DNA of 64,000 bases from JAWSVE01 sp050633885 (lineage in GTDB: Bacteria; Pseudomonadota; Gammaproteobacteria; Pseudomonadales; Cellvibrionaceae). The notes under the pieces were generated by a model. That model was given only the letters and a program-made list of their open reading frames with translations, was not told where the DNA came from and searched no databases. The stretch spans positions 124,001 through 188,000 of the forward strand of contig JBOEHK010000006.1 of assembly GCA_050633885.1 (NCBI GenBank), given 5' to 3'. Made by a program: the position numbers and the translations under genes. This document shows, one piece after another, positions 27,372-36,192 of the stretch; positions within the stretch are counted from its first letter, which is position 1, and every line of letters begins with the position of its first letter.

Positions 27372-27554
27372 TTAAACATCAAAACTATATTCGTTCAACT
27401 CTCTTCTCAAACGAAGCTCTTCTAGCTTATTTTCAACTTGTCTACGTCCATCCAACTCAGACACTAACTGATCTAGATCGTTGTCATCTTCTTCAGCTAT
27501 CCAATCATCTAAGTCCATATCATTCATTACTGAACTACTTGAAGCGTCGCTCAT
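27372..27554 (-). CDS. PA3496-family small acidic protein
   Basis: 60-residue protein with an acidic N-terminal half (DLDDWIAEEDDNDLDQ) and a basic helical C-terminal motif (RRQVENKLEELRLRRELNEY). This pattern matches what I know as the PA3496 family, annotated as putative envelope-integrity proteins; the function is not established. I prefer the ATG at 27554, which has GAGGA nine bases upstream, over the GTG at 27569. Short plus-strand frames over it look like shadows. Confidence 0.72.
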   Translation of the reverse strand: MSDASSSSVMNDMDLDDWIAEEDDNDLDQLVSELDGRRQVENKLEELRLRRELNEYSFDV

Positions 27555-27855
27555 ACCGGAAATCCTCACTAACGATAATCACAATATATAAACCAAGTTA
27601 ACTTGTATCTGGTCACGATGTTACTAAATGATGTTACTAGATAAAGCCAACTCAATTAATGCGAAAAATAACCCTGACTTTTGTTTTCGTCAAGAGGCTT
27701 TTTAAGATTTTTTTGTGACAAAGGAATGACAATTTGAGCTTTTTTAGAACTAAAATTAACGGTTTGATTCATGCCCTTTTTTTGCACTAGAATGGACTGG
27801 TAATTTTTTTAGGACGAACGGTTTTCTGATCATGTTTTTTAGTGTTAACAACCAG
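27555..27855. other. Gap between fleR end and PA3496-family gene
   Basis: 301 bp. It holds a 10-bp direct repeat (GATGTTACTA at 27617 and 27630) just ahead of the small acidic-protein gene. Beyond that I see only AT-rich sequence and no convincing hairpin terminator for fleR. Confidence 0.4.
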
Positions 27856-29427
27856 TTAGACTAAATTTTTAACCGTTCGATTAACATCAAAACCATCATC
27901 AGTTAATCGCGAAATTTTATAACGCAGTGTCCTTGGGCTTATTCCCAATCGCTCAGCGGTCAGCTTTCGGCTACCACCGGCTTGGCGAATAGCATCAACA
28001 ATCAGTTCAAATTCTTTCTTTTTTAAATCTCTTCCCAGTGCAGGGCTCTCATCCGATCTCTCATCCGAGATATTGCTTGCAATATTTGCTCTATTATTTA
28101 CTTCCAGAGAACCATTTTCTGCTAAAACGTTTCTATGATCGGATATCTTATTGAATCTGTTGTTTTTGATGTGGTTATTGTTGTGGTTGTGGTTGTCGTT
28201 GCTGGTATTGCTACTAGTATAGTGAATAGTGTCGCTGTTATTGATGACTTCCAATCCTAGATCATCAGCATCAATCGTGTTACCCGGCTGTAAAATGAGC
28301 GATCGTTGCATCACATTATCTAACTCTCTTACATTTCCTGGCCAAGAATAGGATAACAATGCCAATTTCGCATTTTCGGTGAGTGTTACAGACTGACGGC
28401 ATTGTTTTAACGCATGATGAGACAGCAAACGGCAAGCGAGAGGAACAATATCATCCAAGCGATGACGAAGAGGTTCCCACTGGAGTGGCAATACACTGAG
28501 ACGATAATAAAGATCCTCTCTAAAGTCCCCGTCAATCACTGACTGTTGTAAATTACGATTCGACGTTGCGATCACCCGAACGTTTAATTGAATCGTTTTT
28601 CGCCCCCCTAACCGCTCTACTTCTTTTTCTTGTAAAACGCGTAATAATTTTGCCTGTAAACCTAAATCCATTTCTGAAATTTCATCTAACAATAAAGTCC
28701 CGCCCTCTGCCTGTTCGAACTTGCCTGGCGCACTGGTATGCGCTCCGGTATAAGCGCCTTTTTCATGACCGAACAACATAGCCTCCAACATGTTTTCAGG
28801 TATAGCTGCACAGTTGATAGCAATGAAAGGTTTATCTGATCGATTCGAGTGTTGATGGATGTAACGCGCTAAAACTTCTTTCCCACTACCCGATTCACCA
28901 ACAATTAAAACCGTAGAATCACTGTGAGCCACACGCTTGGCTAATGCGAGTAATTTTAAACTACTAGAAGAAACCGCCACTGGCTCATCATCATTATCTG
29001 AATAACCTTTACCTGCATGACGATTGACTGCGTCAATCAATAATTGTGAAGCATACGGTTTTACCAAGTAATCAACAGCACCATTTCTCATCGCTTGGAC
29101 GGAATCATTAACACTGGCATAAGCTGTCACTAAAAGCATAGGAATATGCGGGTATCGTTCTCGTACAATTGACAGTAATTCATGGCCACTCATAACACCC
29201 ATATTCACATCGGATACTATCATTGCAATATCATCGACGACGGCTAATTTTTCCAAGGCTTGTTCAGCCGAGCGTGCTTCAATTGATTTAAAATTTGAAA
29301 TTTCAAGCGTATCGCACACGGCTTCTCGTAATAATTGATCATCTTCAACCACTAATATTTTTCTTTGTTTAACATCACTGTCTTCGAAAGATGGACTGTC
29401 GTTATAATGTATCGCTGGCAAATTCAT
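27856..29427 (-). CDS. fleR: FleR/FlrC, sigma-54-dependent response regulator
   Basis: NtrC-type activator of 523 residues that, phosphorylated by FleS, turns on class III flagellar genes (basal body, hook). Receiver domain (~23-140, phosphoacceptor in IVSDVNMG); AAA+ domain with Walker A GESGSGKE and sigma-54 contact loop GAYTGA (the common form is GAFTGA); C-terminal Fis-type helix-turn-helix (GGSRKLTAERLGISPRTLRYK). A ~90-residue Asn/His/Ser-rich linker between AAA+ and HTH is unusually long. It follows fleS after 29 bp. Confidence 0.95.
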   Translation of the reverse strand: MNLPAIHYNDSPSFEDSDVKQRKILVVEDDQLLREAVCDTLEISNFKSIEARSAEQALEKLAVVDDIAMIVSDVNMGVMSGHELLSIVRERYPHIPMLLVTAYASVNDSVQAMRNGAVDYLVKPYASQLLIDAVNRHAGKGYSDNDDEPVAVSSSSLKLLALAKRVAHSDSTVLIVGESGSGKEVLARYIHQHSNRSDKPFIAINCAAIPENMLEAMLFGHEKGAYTGAHTSAPGKFEQAEGGTLLLDEISEMDLGLQAKLLRVLQEKEVERLGGRKTIQLNVRVIATSNRNLQQSVIDGDFREDLYYRLSVLPLQWEPLRHRLDDIVPLACRLLSHHALKQCRQSVTLTENAKLALLSYSWPGNVRELDNVMQRSLILQPGNTIDADDLGLEVINNSDTIHYTSSNTSNDNHNHNNNHIKNNRFNKISDHRNVLAENGSLEVNNRANIASNISDERSDESPALGRDLKKKEFELIVDAIRQAGGSRKLTAERLGISPRTLRYKISRLTDDGFDVNRTVKNLV

Positions 29428-29456
29428 TCGTCTTACACCTCTAGTGACTCGTCTTC

Positions 29457-30815
29457 TTAATGTCTTAAATGATTGGGAGTATTGATTGATGACGCCTTCA
29501 TATTATTATTTGAAAGTTGATGGCATTGATTTAGCTGACTGAGTAATTGGTTATCACTCTCCGATTCAAAAGATGTAGAAATAGTTGTGTGTTCTAACAA
29601 AGGAATTCGGAGAGAGGCAATCGCACCACCCAGGCCTAGGCCATGATTGCAAGTATCAAAGTTTCGAGAATCAAAGTTGCGAGAATCAAAGTTGCGAGAA
29701 TCAAAGTTGCGAATATCAAAGTTACCGCCATGACCCGCCGCAACAGTTCTAACAACTGATAAACCTAATCCTAAGCCCTGTGGTTTAGAAGTGAGAAATG
29801 CTTCACCAATTCTCTCGATCATGTCTTGATCAATACCAGGACCGTTATCAGTAATCGTTATTGAAAGTTCATCCTCTTCGACAAAAAAATGAATATGAAT
29901 TTTGGGTGAAGATGCCGCTGCTTGAATCGCGTTTTCAATGACATTCATCAGTGCACTAATTAAGACATCGATATGACATTTAAAAGTGGCATTGATGGAC
30001 TCTTTTTCCCATTCGCATTCCGTGTTTGTTTGGGACAATAACGGTTCAGCGGCTTCTTGTAACTTGTTGACAAACTCATCAATCGACACGGTATCATTCA
30101 ATGTTAAATCGCCTTTAACAAACAACAACATATCTCGAACTTGCTGTTCCATGTGATGAAGTCTTGATGATAATTTATCGATAAAATTTTGACGTTTTTC
30201 GTCTGTCAAACTTTCACTTTGTAAATGCCCTGCATATAACATTGCAGCTGACAATGGTGTGCGTATTTGATGAGCCAAAGCCGATACCATTTTACCCATA
30301 GAGGTTAATCTTTCGTGCCGGCTTAATTGATCTTGCAATTGTCTCGTTTCTGTTTGGTCCGTCAGTAAAATAATTTGGCCTTTATCTTCAAGCGATTTGA
30401 TGGCAATACTGATTTTTCGACCATTAAGCGTTGAGACTTCATGTCCGTCATCGCTTTGCGGCGAAAAACATTGCTTGATTAAATCACGCCAAAAAAAATC
30501 TTTTAAAGGCGTGTCTAACATATCTTCTGCCACAGGGTTGTTATCGGTCACTTTTCCTTTTGAATCAATAACAATCACGCCACCGGGTAAAAAGTCCAAT
30601 ATATTTTCTAATCGATTCGCAATTTTTTCTTTTTCTTCTAATGCTTCTATTCGTTGATCTGACACTTGATTTAATTCATTCGTTAAATGAGAAACTCGTG
30701 ACTCCAAAGTACGGTACGTATCGGTTAATTGCTCAGACAACGTAGAAAATTCTGCAAATGCAGATGCCAAATCTTCTGTTTCAACGTGTTTCATTGTCAT
30801 TGTATTACCCGCCAT
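29457..30815 (-). CDS. fleS: FleS/FlrB, flagellar sensor kinase
   Basis: Soluble histidine kinase of 452 residues, partner of FleR. A coiled-coil and PAS domain (~70-140, FLPGGVIVIDSKGKV) precede the H-box (VSALAHQIRTPLSAAMLYAG) and a HATPase domain with N-box (ALMNVIENAIQAA), DNGPGI and GLGLGLSVV. Directly after GHGG the domain is interrupted by five copies of NFDxR-type pentapeptides, encoded by a 15-bp tandem repeat, before the final strand (GGAIASLRIPLL). A ~50-residue Ser/Asn-rich tail follows. Confidence 0.95.
   Translation of the reverse strand: MAGNTMTMKHVETEDLASAFAEFSTLSEQLTDTYRTLESRVSHLTNELNQVSDQRIEALEEKEKIANRLENILDFLPGGVIVIDSKGKVTDNNPVAEDMLDTPLKDFFWRDLIKQCFSPQSDDGHEVSTLNGRKISIAIKSLEDKGQIILLTDQTETRQLQDQLSRHERLTSMGKMVSALAHQIRTPLSAAMLYAGHLQSESLTDEKRQNFIDKLSSRLHHMEQQVRDMLLFVKGDLTLNDTVSIDEFVNKLQEAAEPLLSQTNTECEWEKESINATFKCHIDVLISALMNVIENAIQAAASSPKIHIHFFVEEDELSITITDNGPGIDQDMIERIGEAFLTSKPQGLGLGLSVVRTVAAGHGGNFDIRNFDSRNFDSRNFDSRNFDTCNHGLGLGGAIASLRIPLLEHTTISTSFESESDNQLLSQLNQCHQLSNNNMKASSINTPNHLRH
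29655..29724 (-). repeat. 15-bp in-frame tandem repeat within fleS
   Basis: Four to five units of ATCAAAGTTGCGAGA (plus-strand phase 29655, 29670, 29685, 29700, 29715), with the middle copies identical and the outer ones slightly diverged. The period is five codons, so gain or loss of units keeps the reading frame and changes only the loop length in the kinase domain. Confidence 0.9.
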
Positions 30816-30904
30816 ACTCTGCCCATTCCATCACTGATTCATCACTTATTGATAGCCGCTAGCAACGTCAAAGAATTGCCACTTGATCTAGCTCAATTAA
30901 AATA

Positions 30905-30922
30905 TTGCAAGGGAGGTGCCAA
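30905..30922 (-). promoter_or_regulatory. Sigma-54 promoter for fleSR
   Basis: Minus-strand TTGGCACctcccTTGCAA, a full match to the sigma-54 consensus with GG-N10-GC spacing, ~90-107 bp before the fleS ATG. Just upstream lies a palindrome TGGCAA-GTTA-TTGCCA (30935-30950), which could be an activator site but is not itself a second promoter because its spacing is one base short. The known cascade has FleQ driving fleSR through sigma-54. Confidence 0.85.
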
Positions 30923-31057
30923 CAAAATGAGAAATGGCAAGTTATTGCCAAAAAGGGGAAATGTAGTGCAATGGGGATTAAAGATTAAACATTGAGGGCC
31001 AATGTTTTAGGGTAATGGTTGAGCATTTAGAAAACGCTTTTTAATAAGCTTTAAAAA

Positions 31058-31103
31058 TACACAATAAAAAACCATCGTTNNAACGATGGTTTTTTATTGT
31101 GTA
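31058..31103. terminator. Terminator after fleQ, with two undetermined bases at its tip
   Basis: A perfect 22-bp inverted repeat (31058-31079 against 31082-31103) includes AAAAAACCATCGTT and its complement, giving T-tracts in both directions. It begins 17 bp beyond the fleQ stop. The two bases at the centre (31080-31081) are N, so the true loop is unknown. Confidence 0.8.
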
Positions 31104-31119
31104 CTACGAAGTATATCGA

Positions 31120-32598
31120 TTAACGTTGTAAACCATACTTACGCATTTTTTCAACCAATGTTGTTCGCCGTATGGCTAAGTGATCTGCAGCTCTTGCGAC
31201 TACACCACCTGAATCAGCTAACGCTTGTTGAATTAAATTTCGCTCTAACCCTGTTAAGTATTCTTTTAAATCGATTCCATTTTCAGGCAGTAGCGCTCGA
31301 TCATTTAGGCTAGCGACTTTTGGCTCGTGCTTAAATTCAGCCCTCGTTTCTGTTTGCAAAACAGTATCCGTGAGTTGTGGCATTACTTGTATCGCTTCTT
31401 CCTCATGATCAACATGTTGATATTTCTCAGGCAAATCTGAAACACCGACAACCCCACGAGGATGCATGATCGCCATTCTTTCAACGAGGTTTGCCATTTC
31501 TCTCACATTGCCAGACCACTCGTGTCGACACAGAGACATAACAGCGCCAGAGTTAAATCTAATCGAACCCCTTTGCTCACTTTCTAAACGTGCAACAAGT
31601 TCGTTGATTAACAAAGGGATATCTTCGGAACGCTCTCTCAATGAAGGCATTTCAATTGGAAAAACATTCAATCGATAATACAGATCTTCTCGGAATCCAC
31701 CCTCCGCAATCATCTTATCCAAATTACGATGGGTCGCTGCAATCACTCTCACATTGGTTTTGTAGCTTTTAGTTCCACCGACACGCTCACACGTTTTTTC
31801 TTGTAATACACGAAGAATTTTAACCTGCATTGGCAAAGGCATATCGCCAATTTCATCAAGGAATAATGTTCCGCCTTCTGCCATTTCAAATCTTCCTGCT
31901 CGAGAAGAAATGGCACCAGTGAACGCCCCTTTTTCATGGCCAAACAATTCACTTTCTAACAGTTCAGCGGGAATAGCGCCACAATTAACCGGTACGAATG
32001 GACCTTTATCTCTAGGGGAGTTTCGGTGAAGATTTCTAGCAACAACTTCTTTACCCGTTCCAGATTCACCGGTGATCAATACCGTGACGTCATTATCAGC
32101 GACACGTTCCATCATTTCTCGAACCGACTGAATTTTTTCGCTGGTGCCGACGAGGCTTCTAAATAAATGCGCTGGACGGCGCTTACCTTCTTTTTGCTGT
32201 GACGCAAACGCTTGACGATATCGCTCTGCCCTATGAAGGGTATCGAGTAAATTGCTATAGGTCAGTGGGTGGTCAACAGTTTCGATAACCATGTGCTTAA
32301 GATACGGATCCCAATCTTCATCGACTCGCTGACTTTCTCCAGCGAGAATAATCGGGCAGCCTGAATCCCAATCTCTTATGGCTTTTAATCTTTCTTCTAA
32401 AGGAACTGCTTGACTACAATCCCCCAGTACAACAACGACAAATTCTTGCGGGCTTTCGGCCTGCTCTGTTGCTGTTTCCTGCCATTCGCTGCATGTAGTG
32501 CAGATGGACGTTTCACCTAAAAAGTCGAGAACTACTTTTAAATCATGACGTCTACCTGCGTCATCATCTATCACCAACACTTTATTATCTCGCCACAT
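31120..32598 (-). CDS. fleQ: FleQ/FlrA, flagellar master activator
   Basis: Sigma-54 enhancer-binding protein of 492 residues at the top of the flagellar cascade. N-terminal FleQ-type receiver-like domain (~1-120), AAA+ domain with GESGTGKE and GAFTGA, and a C-terminal Fis-type helix-turn-helix (VVARAADHLAIRRTTLVEKM). The segment HLFRSLVG before the AAA+ domain and VVARNLH after Walker A match the stretches that bind c-di-GMP in P. aeruginosa FleQ, so c-di-GMP control is likely retained. Its own terminator follows; the promoter is not recognised. Confidence 0.95.
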   Translation of the reverse strand: MWRDNKVLVIDDDAGRRHDLKVVLDFLGETSICTTCSEWQETATEQAESPQEFVVVVLGDCSQAVPLEERLKAIRDWDSGCPIILAGESQRVDEDWDPYLKHMVIETVDHPLTYSNLLDTLHRAERYRQAFASQQKEGKRRPAHLFRSLVGTSEKIQSVREMMERVADNDVTVLITGESGTGKEVVARNLHRNSPRDKGPFVPVNCGAIPAELLESELFGHEKGAFTGAISSRAGRFEMAEGGTLFLDEIGDMPLPMQVKILRVLQEKTCERVGGTKSYKTNVRVIAATHRNLDKMIAEGGFREDLYYRLNVFPIEMPSLRERSEDIPLLINELVARLESEQRGSIRFNSGAVMSLCRHEWSGNVREMANLVERMAIMHPRGVVGVSDLPEKYQHVDHEEEAIQVMPQLTDTVLQTETRAEFKHEPKVASLNDRALLPENGIDLKEYLTGLERNLIQQALADSGGVVARAADHLAIRRTTLVEKMRKYGLQR

Positions 32599-33140
32599 AT
32601 GCCCTTTAACCTTACCGCTTAGTCATTAACGCTAACTGCCACCGTTTTAGTCATCATTTGAAATGAGTTTCACTAAAATTTAAACGCTAATAATTTCTAT
32701 TAAAGACTACGGAATCAACTGAAGCTTTCTCCTTGATTCCCTCTATACAAAGCACAGAACTGAATCACTATGTCCCGATTGAAAATCAATTTTTTGTGAT
32801 TCAGTCAACAAGTTGGCTTTGCTGTTCTTAGTAATAGTCAAGCAATTAGCGAAGGTCAAATAGTTGGCGTCAGAAAATACAAAGAAAAGTGCAAGAAGAT
32901 TTTTTTGACAAATTATTGTCATTTTTATGAGTGGATTTCTGGACAGTCACGATTTACTTGACTAGAGCTTTTTAAGCTTTCTAGAGCATTAATTAAACAA
33001 TAACTGCTAAATTTGTAATAATAGAATGAGGTTTTATTTAATGCGTCGAAAAACAACTAAAAATCAAACACAATAAACTTGTGAGGGAATAGATCTATCT
33101 GTCAGAAAAAAATACCTGTGCTTCGGGAAAAGGGATTACT
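32599..33140. other. fleQ upstream region (542 bp, no gene)
   Basis: Between the fleQ ATG and the fliT stop. It contains two related 14-mers, GTCAACAAGTTGGC (32804-32817) and GTCAAATAGTTGGC (32855-32868), starting 51 bp apart. It also holds an inverted repeat TGAATCAC/GTGATTCA (32761-32803), a palindrome TGACAA-ATTA-TTGTCA (32906-32921) and a direct repeat CTAGAGC (32962, 32981). No sigma-54 or sigma-28 site is seen. Probably the control region of fleQ and the 3' end of the fliD-S-T transcript. Confidence 0.5.
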
Positions 33141-33440
33141 TTAAATCGCTCTTATTGGCGCCTTATTGTCATGTGGATGCATTTCTTCTAATGCAATTTT
33201 ATAAATTTGCTTTATTTCGCTTAATTGACTCATTACTTTTTTCATATAAGCGTGGTCTCTCATGCACAATGTATTGATCATTCGTCCACACACGCGATCT
33301 AAGCATTTGAGCGTTGACCAATCCTGAACGACTAAAGCATCGTACATAGCATCTTTAATAGCACCTAGTGCCTTTAGTTCAACAGACGATTCTGTCGTAT
33401 TCTCATCAACAATATGAAGATAGGCAAATGAATATGACAT
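33141..33440 (-). CDS. fliT: FliT-like flagellar chaperone
   Basis: Helical protein of 99 residues immediately after fliS. In the family FliT is the export chaperone of the cap protein FliD. The pattern (LKALGAIKDAMYDALVVQDWSTL) fits the FliT first helices, but conservation is low and position carries much of the call. ATG at 33440 with GGAGG seven bases upstream, sharing one base with the fliS stop (TAATG). The longer frame to 33470 lies inside fliS. Confidence 0.75.
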   Translation of the reverse strand: MSYSFAYLHIVDENTTESSVELKALGAIKDAMYDALVVQDWSTLKCLDRVCGRMINTLCMRDHAYMKKVMSQLSEIKQIYKIALEEMHPHDNKAPIRAI

Positions 33441-33829
33441 TACGCCACCTCCGGTGCGATAGTATCCCAAGCACTTTTTATCTCATGAATAAGACCCGCT
33501 ACTTCATCAAGAATCTTTTCGTCATCTTTAGAGTTCGCTTCAATAAGACGGCGAATCATGTAGTCATACAACGCATCAAGATCATGGCTTAACGTCGTAG
33601 TGCCATTGTCTTCAAGAGCACCTTGCAATCCACCCATGATGCTCACTGCCTTATTAATAAGATTTCCTTTTCTCTCTATCTGCTTTTGACGCATCGCGCC
33701 CTTAGCCTGCGCTATACGCTCTAAAGCGCCTTCAAATAACATCTGTATTAATCGATGAGGGGTCGCATCTGTCACCCGTGATTCTAAATGCACATTAGAA
33801 TAAGCAGCTGCCGAGTTATACATATTCAT
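33440..33829 (-). CDS. fliS: FliS, flagellin export chaperone
   Basis: Flagellin chaperone of 129 residues from the ATG at 33829 (MNMYNSAAAYSNVHLESRV), which has AGGGA eight bases upstream. The frame continues to 33868 without family-like residues. The conserved stretches PHRLIQMLFEGALERIAQAKGA and LYDYMIRRLIEAN are present. It prevents early polymerisation of FliC in the cytosol. It lies 230 bp after fliD; a small CTGC/GCAG hairpin with a T-rich tail near 33992-34006 could be a weak fliD terminator. Confidence 0.94.
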   Translation of the reverse strand: MNMYNSAAAYSNVHLESRVTDATPHRLIQMLFEGALERIAQAKGAMRQKQIERKGNLINKAVSIMGGLQGALEDNGTTTLSHDLDALYDYMIRRLIEANSKDDEKILDEVAGLIHEIKSAWDTIAPEVA

Positions 33830-34059
33830 GTTTATGTCCCTAGGATTCCCAATGTTAAATGGTGTCACAATTATTTAGCTTTCTTAATTCGTTATCAATA
33901 ATAACGGCAAAAAACCAAAATTCTTTAAAGGAAAGTGGTTATTCTCTGAAAAAAATAATCGACATAAAAACAACAGAAAAGAATAAGAAATAACTGCCTG
34001 AAAGCAGCTACTCATAAAAAAGGAAAAGATTGAGAATATTAGAAATGAATAGAATGTAT

Positions 34060-36078
34060 TTAACGTGGTGCAGTAAACGGTAAACGATCACCGATCCCAT
34101 CAAGGAAGGTTCCTGTGTTATTGAGGCTTCTTACAATTAATTCCATGGCTAAAAACTGACTTTCCATTCGAGCACGAAAAGCTTCTGTTCTACGCTCCAA
34201 TGAATCTCTATCGTCTTCAATATCATCTAACGATTCATTGATGTTTTTTTCTCTTTCTGAAATTAAACCATTACCCGCTAAAAAACTATCCACCAGCTGA
34301 GTCATTCCGCCACTAAATCCCTGAGAAAAAGTAATGGTGCCCGAAGTAGCTCCAGGCTTAATAATCATCTTTAAACCTTCAGCAGGACTACCGATATTCG
34401 GTAACAAGACATTACCAAACCCAAAAGATTCTTCACCATCAATTGTACCTTCGACATTCGTTCCTGCAGTGCCATCTAAGACTGATAATCCCAACTCTCC
34501 TGCATCGGCACCGATAGCAGAAATATTGACTTGGCTCGTACTGCCAAAACTATCCGATGTAAAATCTAATCCACCTGTGCCACTGTTAAACGATACCGAT
34601 ACGCTGGATCTATTTTCTTGAAGTGTCGCATCAATATTGATGAGTGACTGAATCTCTTCAGCCAATTCTGCGCCGGAGGCATAGGACTTTGAAGCCGGCA
34701 AAGTGATTGAAACCGATTGTCCATCCACTGAAATATCAAAACTGTAATCTTTTCCAGTTGTATCGATGGGTAGACCAACGCCAAAAGCAGCTCCACTCAA
34801 TATGCCCTGAGTCGCTTCTTGTGTAATGACAACATCATAACTACCAGGCTGAGTTTTTTTACCGAAGCCAGTGACTTCTATTTTTAAATCATTCGAGTCA
34901 AATTGTGGAGTAAATAAGTTTTTCACTAAATCAAAATTTGTATCCATTGCCGCTCTGAAATTAGTATTCGACTCACTTGGGTCTTCATTGATTTCCAAAC
35001 TGCCATCGAGCTGGGTACGAATCCCTAAATTAGCTAACACGGTAAACCCTTCGCCAATGCCTGGCACTTCAGCTCCCATAAAACGTCTTACATTATCGAT
35101 TAGATTATCGGCCATAGAATCATTTTTTAAGCTACCAAAATCCCCTAGCTCAGGATCAAACCCTGTGAGAACCTCAACTTCTTCAAGAAATAAATTGTAG
35201 GCATCCACAAAATCTCGAATAGCTGTTTCCGCTATTTCTTTATCATGAGAAATAGACAGATTAATGACTTCCGTTGGTGAGCTATTAAAAATATCAAATT
35301 CTAAACCTTCAACTAAATCGGTGATGGTATTGGAAGAACGAGACACTAATAAACCATTGAGACGAATTTGCGCGTCTTTACCTTCCAACTCTTGTGTCAA
35401 AGATTGAGATGCTTCGTTAAAATTTAAATTGGCAAGCCCTGCACTTGCGCCTTCAGTGGCGACAATTTCAAGCTCATTACTGGCTCCAGAAGGGCCCGTC
35501 ACCATAAGACGAAAGTTGCCGCCATCGCTGATAATACTGGCTTGTATACCAATGTCTGCACTGTTTAGTGCATCTCGCAAGCCTTGTAAGCTATTATTAG
35601 TTTCATCGATTTCAATCGTTGCGCCCGTTTTGTCTGCGTTCACGGAGAATGTATCTAGAGCGCCATTCCAATCACCGAAGCGAATGGTTAATGAACCTGT
35701 TCCAACAGCGGCGTCCTCACTCGCAAATACACCACTACTTAATGATTGCGCCTGTGCAACATCTTCAATTTTTATTTGATAGCTTCCGCTTACCGCTTTC
35801 GAATCTAATTTGGTGAGTGCAATAAGAGAGGTATCAGGAATAGACAGTGATTTAGCATCAAAAGTGTCAGCATCGGACAAGGCCCCTATGGCGGTTTCTA
35901 ATTTTCCGAGCGAGCTACGTAACAATCCAAAATCCGAAATTTTAGCGTCTAATAATTCTTCTTTCGTATCTAAACGATTGGTTTCTGGAGCTGCTTGTAA
36001 TTCAACTAATTGATCTACCAAAGATAAGGTATCAATACCAGAGCCACCGCCTAATGTGTTTACGATATTTTGAATCAT
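34060..36078 (-). CDS. fliD: FliD, filament cap protein
   Basis: Cap protein of 672 residues (family ~450-700) that folds flagellin at the filament tip. The N-terminal domain (GSGIDTLSLVDQLVELQAAPE) and C-terminal coiled coil (EREKNINESLDDIEDDRDSLERR, read in part) are typical; the middle is Ser/Gly-rich and variable. ATG at 36078 with AGGGG seven bases upstream. No promoter is recognised in the 60 bp between the upstream hairpin (36142-36192) and the start. fliD may therefore depend on read-through of that hairpin or on an unrecognised promoter. Confidence 0.95.
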   Translation of the reverse strand: MIQNIVNTLGGGSGIDTLSLVDQLVELQAAPETNRLDTKEELLDAKISDFGLLRSSLGKLETAIGALSDADTFDAKSLSIPDTSLIALTKLDSKAVSGSYQIKIEDVAQAQSLSSGVFASEDAAVGTGSLTIRFGDWNGALDTFSVNADKTGATIEIDETNNSLQGLRDALNSADIGIQASIISDGGNFRLMVTGPSGASNELEIVATEGASAGLANLNFNEASQSLTQELEGKDAQIRLNGLLVSRSSNTITDLVEGLEFDIFNSSPTEVINLSISHDKEIAETAIRDFVDAYNLFLEEVEVLTGFDPELGDFGSLKNDSMADNLIDNVRRFMGAEVPGIGEGFTVLANLGIRTQLDGSLEINEDPSESNTNFRAAMDTNFDLVKNLFTPQFDSNDLKIEVTGFGKKTQPGSYDVVITQEATQGILSGAAFGVGLPIDTTGKDYSFDISVDGQSVSITLPASKSYASGAELAEEIQSLINIDATLQENRSSVSVSFNSGTGGLDFTSDSFGSTSQVNISAIGADAGELGLSVLDGTAGTNVEGTIDGEESFGFGNVLLPNIGSPAEGLKMIIKPGATSGTITFSQGFSGGMTQLVDSFLAGNGLISEREKNINESLDDIEDDRDSLERRTEAFRARMESQFLAMELIVRSLNNTGTFLDGIGDRLPFTAPR

Positions 36079-36141
36079 AATGACCCCTAAAGTTTTGCTA
36101 AATAGTCTTCATTTTTATGGCTATTGATTGACGCTAAATCC

Positions 36142-36192
36142 AAAAAATAAAGAGCCAGTACTGCCACCTCCCTGTGGCGACAACAATGGCTC
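36142..36192 (-). terminator. Terminator-like hairpin at the 3' end of the RNA candidate
   Basis: Nested inverted repeats GAGCCA (36152-36157) / TGGCTC (36187-36192) and GCCAC/GTGGC, followed on the minus strand by TTTATTTTTT (36151-36142). It ends 64 bp before the fliD ATG, so it could act as a terminator or as an attenuator for fliD. Confidence 0.6.

Noticed and set aside
29655..29729. Short CRISPR-like array
   Set aside because: Units are directly adjacent 15-mers without spacers and lie in frame within fleS.
30934..30951. Second sigma-54 promoter before fleS (TGGCAA-GTTA-TTGCCA)
   Set aside because: The GG to GC distance is 9, not 10, so sigma-54 should not use it; kept only as a palindrome.
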